Shown one piece after another: positions 9,153 through 17,259 of a stretch of DNA of 64,000 nt. Each line of letters begins with the position of its first letter. Position 1 is the first letter of the stretch. The position numbers and the translations under genes are program-made. Source of the DNA: CBDFKJ01 sp965248805 (lineage in GTDB: Bacteria > Pseudomonadota > Alphaproteobacteria > UBA6615); the NCBI GenBank assembly GCA_965248805.1, contig CBDFKJ010000005.1, positions 367,171-431,170 of the forward strand, written 5' to 3'. Under the pieces are notes generated by a model. The model was given only the letters and a program-made list of their open reading frames with translations. It was not told the origin of the DNA and searched no databases.

Positions 9153-9605
9153 TCAGGTCGGCGCTCGGCGAGCGATGATAGCGGTCGCTTCGAACGTGGC
9201 TACGGTCACGTCCGCCTGATTGTACATCGTGAATTCAAGGACCAGTACGCCGCGATCGGGCTTTGAGCGGGACGGCCGCACCTCGCTCACACATACCGAT
9301 GTATGCAGGATGTCGCCCGGCCGGACCGGGGTAGTCCAGCGGACTTTGTCCATGGCCGGGCCGCCCATGCTGATACCCTCGAAATGGCCCAGCCGGACCC
9401 ATTGGGCGAAGCCCATGGCGATGGTCTGAAAACCGCTGGCGATCAGGCCGCCGAAGTGCGTGGCTGCCGCCTCATCAATGCCGGTGTGGAACGGCTGCGG
9501 ATCGTAGCGCCGGGCGAAGCCGATAATCTCCTCGGCCGCGAGTGCGACCGGCGCGGCAGTAAACGTCTCGCCGACGACAAAATCGTCCAGATAGCGTTCG
9601 GGCAT
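9153..9605 (-). CDS. MaoC-family (R)-hydratase
   Basis: 150-residue hot-dog protein that would hydrate 2-enoyl-CoA or a similar thioester. The hydratase-2 motif is seen in YDPQPFHTG (Asp and His catalytic pair), followed by the conserved ASGFQTIAMGFAQW and TPVRPGDILHT segments. The complete single-domain length is normal. No neighbour fixes the substrate; the IS1182 element now lies directly downstream. Confidence 0.92.
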   Translation of the reverse strand: MPERYLDDFVVGETFTAAPVALAAEEIIGFARRYDPQPFHTGIDEAAATHFGGLIASGFQTIAMGFAQWVRLGHFEGISMGGPAMDKVRWTTPVRPGDILHTSVCVSEVRPSRSKPDRGVLVLEFTMYNQADVTVATFEATAIIARRAPT

Positions 9606-9653
9606 GGAAACATGAGCGCAAGGGCAACGGGGCCACAGCGTAGCGCAGCCGCG

Positions 9654-10544
9654 TCACGGCGCAAGCGGCGCCGACTGCGCGGTGGTCGGCATCTCCGCAT
9701 CCGTGTGGGCGCCTTCCCAAGCCAGCATCATGCGCTTGCGGTCGTCGCCCCAGCGAAAACCTGCCAGGGATCCCGATGCGCGCAGGACGCGATGGCAGGG
9801 GATCAGCCACGAGATCGGGTTGAGCGCGCAGGCCCGGCCGACTGCGCGCGATGCCCGCGCCCGCCCGACCGATGCCGCCAGGCGTTGGTAGGTCGTCACC
9901 GCGCCAGGCGGAATGCGCAGCAGCGCCTCCCAGATCTTGAGCTGGAACGGGGTGCCGCGCAGCACCACGGTCAGCGGTCCGGCAAGGCGGCCGAACGCGC
10001 GCTCGTCGGCGACGATCTCGGCCGCGCCGAATTGGCTGGCCAGATTTTTTAGGACCGGATCCCGCCCGCCGGGCGGGGCGAAGGCCATGCCGCATACGCC
10101 CTGGTCGCCGGCGATAATGAGACAGTCGCCAAAGGGGCTGTCGTGCCAGCCATAGCGTAACGTCAGGCCGCGGCCGCGCGCCTTCCACTGGCCGGGCGTC
10201 ATCGCTTCATGGACCACGAACAGATCATGCAGCCGGCCCGGTCCGGACAAACCCGCGTCAAAAGCAGCGTCAAGCACGCTATCCTCGCGCTGGAGGCACA
10301 GCTTGGCGTGGTCGAGCGTCAGGTATTGCACGAGTTTTTTCGGGCTGACGCCCACTTGGCGGCTAAATTGCCGTTGGAAGTGGTAGGGGCTCAGGCCGGC
10401 GACCTCTGCCGCCTGTTCCAGCGATGGTTGGTCGGCGTAGTGCGCCTGCAGCCATTCGAGCGCGCGGCGGATACGCGCGGCGTCGGCGAAAATGGGGCTG
10501 TCGGTGGCGGTCATGGCGAACGGGTCCGACTGTGCTTGCAGCAT
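9654..10544 (-). CDS. AraC-type HTH / methylated-DNA-protein-cysteine methyltransferase fusion
   Basis: Repairs O6-alkylguanine by transfer to an active-site cysteine and probably regulates transcription. The N-terminal AraC helix-turn-helix (residues 20-100: QAAEVAGLSPYHFQRQFSR) is followed by an Ogt-like domain with the active site IPCHRVLRASG and the GTPFQLKIWEALLRIPPG segment. The zinc-binding Cys4 N-domain of full Ada is absent, so methylphosphotriester sensing is not expected. Start at 10544 is preferred because GGGAGAG lies 7 bases upstream; a TTG at 10559 is less likely. Confidence 0.92.
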   Translation of the reverse strand: MLQAQSDPFAMTATDSPIFADAARIRRALEWLQAHYADQPSLEQAAEVAGLSPYHFQRQFSRQVGVSPKKLVQYLTLDHAKLCLQREDSVLDAAFDAGLSGPGRLHDLFVVHEAMTPGQWKARGRGLTLRYGWHDSPFGDCLIIAGDQGVCGMAFAPPGGRDPVLKNLASQFGAAEIVADERAFGRLAGPLTVVLRGTPFQLKIWEALLRIPPGAVTTYQRLAASVGRARASRAVGRACALNPISWLIPCHRVLRASGSLAGFRWGDDRKRMMLAWEGAHTDAEMPTTAQSAPLAP

Positions 10545-10559
10545 CGTGAACTCTCCCAA

Positions 10560-10790
10560 TTATAGGCGCCAGAAGGGTTTTGCGCTTTCGCCCGCGACAT
10601 CGGCCCGGCTGATGCCGATATCGCGCAGCATATGCTCGCTCAGGCCCTCGAGATGGCGGCGCTGACGCGATCGCTGGCGCCACACGTTGAAAAGGTGCAG
10701 AGCCGCGCCGAGGGCGACGAACCAAGGTGCGGCGGCAGATGGTCGACGCGGCCTGCGAACCGCTTGGCGGGGTAGCGAGCAACTCGCCAT
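10560..10790 (-). CDS. DUF1127 protein
   Basis: 76 residues, basic, with the C-terminal DUF1127 signature HLEGLSEHMLRDIGISRADV. The Arg-rich stretch VRRPRRPS precedes a hydrophobic segment. Small proteins of this type are implicated in RNA turnover and in phosphate or carbon adaptation in alphaproteobacteria; no specific role can be read here. It lies 15 bp upstream of the methyltransferase gene on the same strand. Confidence 0.85.
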   Translation of the reverse strand: MASCSLPRQAVRRPRRPSAAAPWFVALGAALHLFNVWRQRSRQRRHLEGLSEHMLRDIGISRADVAGESAKPFWRL

Positions 10791-10801
10791 GACGGTATCC
10801 C

Positions 10802-12262
10802 TTAAGCGTTGCGATGGGCCACGCTAGGGCTTGGCAAGGTCGGCGCGCCACCCGGTTCTTGCTCGGTGTCGATCACCTGTTCAGGCACGGCGGCGGCGAA
10901 GGTCAGGGTGACGGTCAGGCCCGGCGCGTTGTCGCCCAGCTCCAGGATCGCGTCGTGGAGCTTGGCCACCGCTGCCACCAGACTGAGCCCCAGGCCGCTG
11001 CCGCGGGTACTGCGGCTGCTGTCCAGTCGCGTGAAGCGGTCGAGGACACGCGCCCGGTCGGCGGCGGCGATGCCGGGTCCGCTGTCGCAGACTTTCAATC
11101 GGACCGAGGCCCCCGCTCGTTCGGCGACGAGATCGATGCGTGTGTCCCTCGGCGCATACTTGATCGTATTTTCCAGGAGGTTGGACAGCGCCTGTGCCAA
11201 CAGCTGCCGGTGCGCACGCACGTGCAGCTTGGGCGCGATGTCGGTGCCCAGTATCTGGCCGTTGTCTTCGGTCAGCGGGCGGTAAAGGTCGGCAATTTCG
11301 TTCGCGAGCGTCGACAGATCGATCACCGCGATATCGGTGCGCAGCGCACCGGCCTCGGCGCGGGCGATCCGCACCAGTGTGTCGAACGTCGCCAATATGG
11401 TGTCGAGCTCGGCGAGGGCGTCTTCGCTGAGTTGTCGTTCCGGCGTCGCCGGCGCGCTTTCGTTTTTCGCCGTTTCCAGGCGCGCGCGCAGGCGCGTCAA
11501 CGGACTGCGCAGGTCATGCGCCAGGGCGTCGGTGACCGCACGCATGCCCGTCATCAGGCGCTCGATTTGATCGAGCATGTCATTGAGGTTGCCGGCGAGC
11601 CGGTCGAACTCGTCGCCGCTACCGGCGGTCGGAACGCGCCCGCTCAAGTCATCGCGCATGATGCGTCGGCTGGTTGCGGTGACCGCGTCGACGCGGCGCA
11701 GAACGTTGCGGCTGACAAAAAGGCCGCCCGCCAGGCCCAGGCCCAGGGTTGCCGCCAGCGCCCAACCCAACGCTTCGATCACGGTCTGGCGGAACTGGCT
11801 GCGTTGGTGGGTGTCGCGGCCGACCAGCAGGCGAAACTGCCCGGGCAGAATGAAGGTCCGCGCCTGGACACCGTGCGGCACATCGGCTTCGCCCTCGCGT
11901 TTGCTGAGTTCGAGCGTCACCCATTGTCCGCTGGGCCGGTCGGCGCGGGCGGGCCACTCGTCCAGGTTGCCGGCCAGGCGCTGCCGCCGCGGATCGGTGA
12001 GCAGGTAGACACTGTCGGCGTCGCCACCGGGGCCGCTGCGCTCGCGCACCACCTCGATCAGTCGTTCCAAACCTTCGTCGTTGTATTGTTCGGCGAGGCC
12101 CCGGATCTCGGCTTCGATGGTCGATACGGTCTGTTCCTCGATCACCGCCACGGTCGAGCGATAGATGAACGCCAGCAGGGCGGCGACAGAGGCGCAGAAC
12201 AGCGCCACATACAGCACCGCGATGCGGAATGACGATGTCCTGAGAAGGTTACGCGTCGGCAC
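10802..12262 (-). CDS. Sensor histidine kinase
   Basis: Inner-membrane two-component sensor of about 486 residues. TM1 (IAVLYVALFCASVAALLAFIY) is followed by a periplasmic domain of about 125 residues, TM2 (ALGWALAATLGLGLAGGLFV), HAMP, HisKA with the phosphoacceptor His in ALAHDLRSPLTRLRARLE, and HATPase_c with N-box NLLENTIKYA and G-box CDSGPGI. The start is placed at GTG 12262, overlapping the response regulator stop by 14 bp; the frame is open to 12433 but that stretch is only the regulator read out of frame. The signal sensed is unknown. Confidence 0.9.
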   Translation of the reverse strand: MPTRNLLRTSSFRIAVLYVALFCASVAALLAFIYRSTVAVIEEQTVSTIEAEIRGLAEQYNDEGLERLIEVVRERSGPGGDADSVYLLTDPRRQRLAGNLDEWPARADRPSGQWVTLELSKREGEADVPHGVQARTFILPGQFRLLVGRDTHQRSQFRQTVIEALGWALAATLGLGLAGGLFVSRNVLRRVDAVTATSRRIMRDDLSGRVPTAGSGDEFDRLAGNLNDMLDQIERLMTGMRAVTDALAHDLRSPLTRLRARLETAKNESAPATPERQLSEDALAELDTILATFDTLVRIARAEAGALRTDIAVIDLSTLANEIADLYRPLTEDNGQILGTDIAPKLHVRAHRQLLAQALSNLLENTIKYAPRDTRIDLVAERAGASVRLKVCDSGPGIAAADRARVLDRFTRLDSSRSTRGSGLGLSLVAAVAKLHDAILELGDNAPGLTVTLTFAAAVPEQVIDTEQEPGGAPTLPSPSVAHRNA

Positions 12263-12926
12263 GAAGCGTGTATCCGACGCCGCGCACGGTGTGCAGCAAG
12301 GGGCGATCGAAACCCTTGTCGATTTTCTGGCGCTGGCGGCTGATGTGCACGTCGATGACGTTGGTCTGCGGATCGAAGTGGTAGTCCCACACGCCTTCGA
12401 GCAGCATGGTGCGCGTGACCGCGCGGCCGGCATGGCGCATCAGGTACTCCAGAAGCTTGAACTCGCGCGGCTGCAGTTCGATCGCCTGTCCGCCACGCTG
12501 CACGCGCCGCGACAGCAGATCCATTTCCAGATCGCCCACACGCAGTTCCGAGGCGACCGCCGGTGCCGTGCGGCGGCGCACGATCGCCTCCAGCCGCGCA
12601 AGCAACTCGGAAAAGGCGAAGGGTTTCACCAGATAGTCGTCGCCGCCGGCACGCAGCCCCTCGACCCGGTCGTCGACCTGGCCCAGCGCGCTCAGGATCA
12701 GCACCGGGGTCGTCAAGTTCGCGGCGCGCAGTGCCTTGATCAGTGCCAGACCGTCGAGGCTGGGCAGCATGCGATCGACCACGAGCGCGTCATAGTCGCC
12801 ACTGGTGGCTAGAAACAGACCGTCGCGCCCGTCCGGCGCGCGGTCGACCGTGTGACCGTTTTCGGTCAATGCCTTGGCCACGTAGGCGGCGGTCTCGTCA
12901 TCGTCCTCGACGACCAGAATGCGCAT
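12249..12926 (-). CDS. OmpR/PhoB-family response regulator
   Basis: 225 residues. The receiver domain starts MRILVVEDDDET with the phospho-Asp in ALVVDRMLPSLDG and the conserved Lys in DYLVKPFAF. The winged-helix DNA-binding domain has ELQPREFKLLEYLMRHAGRA and DVHISRQRQKID. It is the upstream partner of the kinase gene, with overlapping reading frames, so the two form one operon. Confidence 0.95.
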   Translation of the reverse strand: MRILVVEDDDETAAYVAKALTENGHTVDRAPDGRDGLFLATSGDYDALVVDRMLPSLDGLALIKALRAANLTTPVLILSALGQVDDRVEGLRAGGDDYLVKPFAFSELLARLEAIVRRRTAPAVASELRVGDLEMDLLSRRVQRGGQAIELQPREFKLLEYLMRHAGRAVTRTMLLEGVWDYHFDPQTNVIDVHISRQRQKIDKGFDRPLLHTVRGVGYTLRADA

Positions 12927-13036
12927 GCGATCGGCGGCTCCTGCGATGCCCTCTGCCCGAGTAGGATATATGGGGATCGGCGGGCGCCAAACCGCCGGGT
13001 TTTGCGGCCCGACGGTTCGGTGCTTCGGACGGTGCT

Positions 13037-14474
13037 CTATGCGATTGGCATCCCGAGGTAGAGCGGCGTGCCTTGGCGATCGATCAGGACCAGGACCGAG
13101 CGCTCATCGGTCGCCTTCGCCGCGTCGAGGTGCGCGGCCGCCTCGCCCGGCGAGGGACACCTTCGAGCCATTGACCTCGACGATGACGTCGCCGGGGCGC
13201 ATGCCTTTTTCGAAGGCCGTGCCGCCGGTGTCGACCGCTGCGACCAGGGCGCCATCGATCGCGTCACCGATGCCATAGCGACGGCGCGCATCGTCGGTGA
13301 GCGGGGCCAAGCGAGCCCCGAGCACATCGGCGACGGTCCGCTCCCCGGTGCTCAATTCGGCGCGCTGTCCGGTCCGTTGTGATTCGCCCACGGTAACGCT
13401 CAGGTCACGACGCTCACGGTCGCGCCAGACGACTATATCGACGGTAGCGCCCGCGTTGGTGTCGGCGACGGTGCGCGTGAGGTCGCGCAGGCTGCCGATC
13501 TCGGTGTCGGCGAACGACAGGATGACGTCGCCGCCTTGCAACTTGGCGTCGTCCGCTGGGCTGTCCGGCGTGACATTCGCTACCAATGCGCCGGTCGCGA
13601 TTTCCAGGCCGATGGCCGTGGCAATCTCCGGCGTCACTGTTTGGATCTGGACGCCGAGCCAGCCACGCTCGACCGTGCCGCCGTCGCGCAGCTGGGCGAC
13701 GATGTCCTTAGCCATGTTCGACGGAATGGCGAAGCCGATGCCGACATTGCCGCCACTGGGGGAAAAGATGGCGGTGTTGACGCCGATGACGGCGCCATCG
13801 CCGTCGAACAGCGGGCCGCCGGAATTGCCGCGATTGAGCGGCGCGTCGACCTGCAGGTAGTCGTCGAACGGTCCGGAGTTGATGTCGCGGCCACGCGCCG
13901 AAACGATGCCAGCCGTGACGGTGCCGCCAAGGCCGAAGGGATTGCCGACCGCGATCACCCAGTCGCCGACCTCGACCGTGTCGGAGTCACCGAACGCGAC
14001 TGTTGGCACATCGACGCCGCCATCTATCTTCAGCAGGGCCAGGTCCGTTTGGGCGTCCGCGCCGACCACACTGGCGGCGTACTGCCCGCCGGTGTCGAGG
14101 GTGACAGTAACAGTGTCGGCACCGACGACGACGTGGTTGTTGGTGACGATGTAGCCGTCCGCCTCGATCGCGAACCCGGTACCCTGGCCGCGCATTGGCG
14201 ACGGCATGTCCTCGTCCGGCATCTCCTCGCCGAACTCGCGGAAAAACCGGTCGAAGGGTGTGCCCTCCGGCCAGCCGAATCGTGGCGCCGGCCGATCCAT
14301 GCATGTCTGGCGCTTCTGGGTGGTGATGTTCACCACAGCCGGCGAGACTTGCTTGATGATGTCGGAGAAGCCCTCCGGCGCGGCGAAGGCTGGCGTCAGG
14401 CCACTTCCCGCCAGTAAGGCGCCGCCCATCAAGACGGCGATTGCGCGGTTGCGTCGAATTGCAGATGTCGACAT
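13037..14474 (-). pseudogene. Do-type periplasmic serine protease, frameshift in last PDZ domain
   Basis: HtrA/DegP/MucD-like trypsin-fold protease with chaperone activity in the family. Signal peptide ends in PAFAA. The catalytic triad is intact: His in TNNHVVVGAD, Asp in QTDLALLKI, Ser in LNRGNSGGPLF. Two PDZ domains follow. Near 13157 the gene has CCC where the reading frame needs CC, so the first frame ends VSLAGRGGRAPRR while the expected ending EAAAHLDAAKATDERSVLVL continues to 13037 in another frame. About 35 residues are replaced. The protease domain would still be made, so it may remain partly active, or the extra C may be an assembly error. A strong AGGAGGT lies upstream of the start. 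Confidence 0.88.
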
Positions 14475-14579
14475 GCGGACCTCCTAAGTCGGCAGGTTAA
14501 ATCGCAGATCGACAGAATATGGCGGCGGCGCGGTGTCCGGCGCATTGCCGAGCCATTACAAGTTTGCAAGCTTGCCGGG

Positions 14580-16265
14580 CTACGGCGCCGGCGAAGCCTC
14601 GGCGACTGCCTGATCGTCTGGCTCGACGAGTTTGAAGCGTGGCCAGCCGGTCTTTACCGCCCCGGGGCCGCGCCGCGACATGCGGTGGGCCACATAGGCG
14701 TCATGGTTGCCGGTGAACCAGACGACCTGGCTGTCGCCTTCGAACGCCAGGATGTGGGTGGCGACGCGGTTGAGGAACCAGCGGTCGTTGGTGGCGACGA
14801 TCACGCAGCCGACGAATTCGATCACGGCATTCTCCAGAGCTCGCCTGGCATCCAGGCTCAAACAATGGAGCGGCTCATCGAAGACCAGCACGTTTGCCCC
14901 TGCGCACAATGTCTTCGCCAGCCGGAGCCGTTCGCGCCCGGCTTCCGGGAGACCGCTGACCGCCGAGTCCAAATCGCCGACAGAAAAATCCAACGCTGCC
15001 AGAATGTCGCGTGCCGCGAAGTCACGCTCGCCCAATTCCATCGTGTCGCGCCCGGCGCTGAAGTCGACCAGCACCGTTTGGTCCGATTTCGGCGACAAGC
15101 GGTTCAGATCCGGATGCGCGAGCTTGACCTCATCGGCCGCGTGCAGTGTGCCGCCATCGATCGGCTCGCGCCCGGCGAGGATGCGCACCAAGGTCGACTT
15201 GCCGATCCGCGGCGGTCCGGTAATGCCGACCACCGCGCCCGGGGGCAGATTGAAGGAGAGCGCGTCGATCAACACCCGGTTGCCGGCTTGCTTGCGCAAG
15301 CCCTCGACGCCGATGACCTCGTCGCCGAGGCGCGTACCGGGCGCGATCGCGAGTTCGACCGGCTCATCCTCGCTGGCGGATCGTTTGGCGAGAAACCGCT
15401 GCAGTGTGGATGCACCGGGTGTGGCCCCTGCGCGCCGACCCGGTGTCCCTTCGCGCACCCAAGCGATCTCGCCATCGATCGCCCGCCGGCGCGCCCGGCT
15501 CGAGTTGCCCGTGTACGGCAAGTCCTTTGCACGCTGCGCCAGCCAGTCAACGTAACCGCCGCCGATCCAGCGCACGCGCCCGTCGCGTAGTTCAATGAGC
15601 TGGCTGGCGGCGCCCTGGAGCAGGGCGCGATCACGGCTGGCGAACACTACCGTTCCGGGTTGTTGGCCTTGCAGGTTCTGCTCCAGCCAGGCGCTGGAAT
15701 CGGCATCGAGATCGGCGCTGGGATCGTCCAGCAACAGCAGGTCTGCGGCGGCGACCAGGTGGCGGGCCAGCGCTATGCGCCGTTTGTCCGCCTCCTCGAC
15801 CGTGTCGATGACGGTGCCAGCGGGCGGACAGCGAAGGCCTATCATGGCGTCCTTCATCCGCACGTCCAGGTCCCAGGCGCCGGCGGCATTGAGCCGCTTC
15901 CCGATCAGGGCTTGTTCGTCCAGCCATTGGTGCAGGTCTTCATCGATTGGGTGCAACTTTTCGTGTGTGATCATATCGTAGCGATCGATCGCGGCCTTCA
16001 ATTCGGCCACGCCTTCGCTGACGTAGTCCCACACGGTCACCCCGGGGGAGATATCCGGCTTCGCCTCGGGAAAGCCGGTCGTCACGTCCCCCGCATGCTG
16101 TGCGATCGATCGCAGCAATGCCGCACCGGCCTCAGGCTTGTCGGCGATGATCCCGACCTTGGCGCCTTTCTGTATGCGCAGATTGACGTCGCTGGCCCAC
16201 AACCGGCCCGCGGCGTCCCTCAACTCGGCACTCTCGAGCCGGATGGAGTCGGTTTGATCTGACAT
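14580..16265 (-). CDS. EttA-like ABC-F protein with degenerate ATP sites
   Basis: 561 residues, colinear with EttA (about 555), the translational throttle ABC-F ATPase that binds the ribosomal E site. Shared segments include EIAWVREGTPGRRAG (linker), APGTRLGDEVIGVEGLRK and DRWFLNRVATHILAFEGD. The catalytic motifs of domain 1 are lost: the P-loop reads IIADKPEAGAALLRS with no GKS/T, the signature is EEADKRRIALARHL instead of SGGERRR, Walker B ends LLLLDDP instead of LDEP, and the H-loop His is missing (ASRDRAL). Domain 2 keeps a usable P-loop (GPPRIGKST) and DEP but has SGLPEAGRER and NDR in place of SGGE and HDR. The frame is intact over 1.7 kb, so selection maintains the protein. Probably a non-hydrolysing paralogue rather than EttA itself. 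Confidence 0.85.
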   Translation of the reverse strand: MSDQTDSIRLESAELRDAAGRLWASDVNLRIQKGAKVGIIADKPEAGAALLRSIAQHAGDVTTGFPEAKPDISPGVTVWDYVSEGVAELKAAIDRYDMITHEKLHPIDEDLHQWLDEQALIGKRLNAAGAWDLDVRMKDAMIGLRCPPAGTVIDTVEEADKRRIALARHLVAAADLLLLDDPSADLDADSSAWLEQNLQGQQPGTVVFASRDRALLQGAASQLIELRDGRVRWIGGGYVDWLAQRAKDLPYTGNSSRARRRAIDGEIAWVREGTPGRRAGATPGASTLQRFLAKRSASEDEPVELAIAPGTRLGDEVIGVEGLRKQAGNRVLIDALSFNLPPGAVVGITGPPRIGKSTLVRILAGREPIDGGTLHAADEVKLAHPDLNRLSPKSDQTVLVDFSAGRDTMELGERDFAARDILAALDFSVGDLDSAVSGLPEAGRERLRLAKTLCAGANVLVFDEPLHCLSLDARRALENAVIEFVGCVIVATNDRWFLNRVATHILAFEGDSQVVWFTGNHDAYVAHRMSRRGPGAVKTGWPRFKLVEPDDQAVAEASPAP

Positions 16266-16569
16266 CGGCCTATAATTCGCGTTCGCGTGGCCCCATCACA
16301 AGTGGATTTGTCGGTGGGGCCGCCGTCGTACGACGGATTCGTTATCTGTTCACGCCGACCGCATGCATGGTGCATCACATCTCCGTTATATTCCACTGTC
16401 GGCGGCTAAGGAGTGGCTGAATTCGGCCAATTATCGGTTGTGATTGTCCGCCAATCGGCTAGGGTTGGGCCGTCTAGCGGATAACCAAGCATGGGCGAGT
16501 GGATTGGCGTTAGGGTGCCAACCGCTGGGCGTTAGTTTGCAGGACATCCGCCATCATGAGGAGACGCAA
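16266..16569. other. Intergenic region upstream of the molybdenum hydroxylase operon
   Basis: About 300 bp between divergent genes. It must hold the promoters of both the ABC-F gene and the hydroxylase operon, but I see no confident -35/-10 pair, operator or riboswitch. A ribosome binding site GAGGAG lies at 16558-16563. Confidence 0.5.
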
Positions 16570-17256
16570 ATGCCTGACACAGTTGAGCTACAGGCCTTGG
16601 ATGAGGCCCGCGGGGGCGCTTCGGCGCTGGCCGGCGAGGCCCGATCCCTGGTGAGTGAGGTCGCACAGCATCGCACCTCGCGCCGGGGCTTCATCAAGGG
16701 CGTGATCGCCTCGGGCGCCGCGGTGTCCGCAGCGGCCTATGTGTTCCGCCCGGGCAGCCGCCCGGCGCAGGCGCAGGCCGCGGGCGCGGTCGAACGCCTG
16801 ATCACCCTCAAAGTCAACGGCCAGGAGCGCCGTGTCGACGTGCTGCCGCAGGAGACTTTGGCGCTGACGTTGCGCTACAAGCTCGGCCTGACCGGCACCA
16901 AGCTGGGCTGTGACCGCGCCGAGTGCGGCGCCTGCACCGTGATGATCGACGGCGTGGCGCAGTATTCGTGCTCGACGCTGACGCACATGGTGCGCGGCGG
17001 CGAAGTGACGACGGTCGAGGGTCTGGAAGGGGCCGACGGCAAGCTGCACCCGGTGCAGCAGGCGTTCGTCGACGAGCTGGGACCGCAGTGCGGCTTCTGC
17101 ACGCCGGGCCAGGTGATGTCGGCGGCGGCGCTGCTGAAGGCGAACCCGAACCCGACGGTAGAGGAAGCGCGTTACGCGATGTCCGGCAATCTGTGCCGGT
17201 GCGGCGCCTACGATCACTACCTCAAGGGCGTGATGCGCGCGGCGCGGGAGGCTTAA
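16570..17256 (+). CDS. Molybdenum hydroxylase iron-sulfur subunit, Tat-exported
   Basis: Small subunit of a xanthine-oxidase-family enzyme, 228 residues. It begins with a twin-arginine signal, SRRGFIKGVIASGAAVSAA, so the assembled complex is expected in the periplasm. The plant-type [2Fe-2S] ligands lie in CDRAECGAC with a fourth in YSCSTL; the second cluster uses CGFCTPG and NLCRCGAY. Start at 16570 is set by GAGGAG 6 bases upstream; the frame is open further 5' without an RBS. It is the first gene of a three-gene operon, 3 bp before the large subunit. A Tat signal only on the FeS subunit is the pattern of the periplasmic aldehyde oxidoreductase PaoABC. Confidence 0.93.
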   Translation: MPDTVELQALDEARGGASALAGEARSLVSEVAQHRTSRRGFIKGVIASGAAVSAAAYVFRPGSRPAQAQAAGAVERLITLKVNGQERRVDVLPQETLALTLRYKLGLTGTKLGCDRAECGACTVMIDGVAQYSCSTLTHMVRGGEVTTVEGLEGADGKLHPVQQAFVDELGPQCGFCTPGQVMSAAALLKANPNPTVEEARYAMSGNLCRCGAYDHYLKGVMRAAREA

Positions 17257-17259
17257 GAG

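Noticed and set aside
12263..12433. Longer N-terminus for the histidine kinase
   Set aside because: This stretch is the response regulator gene read in another frame; GTG 12262 puts the first TM helix near the start as expected.
16266..16569. Possible molybdenum-cofactor riboswitch before the hydroxylase operon
   Set aside because: I could not find a convincing conserved stem arrangement; only ordinary leader sequence and an RBS are visible.
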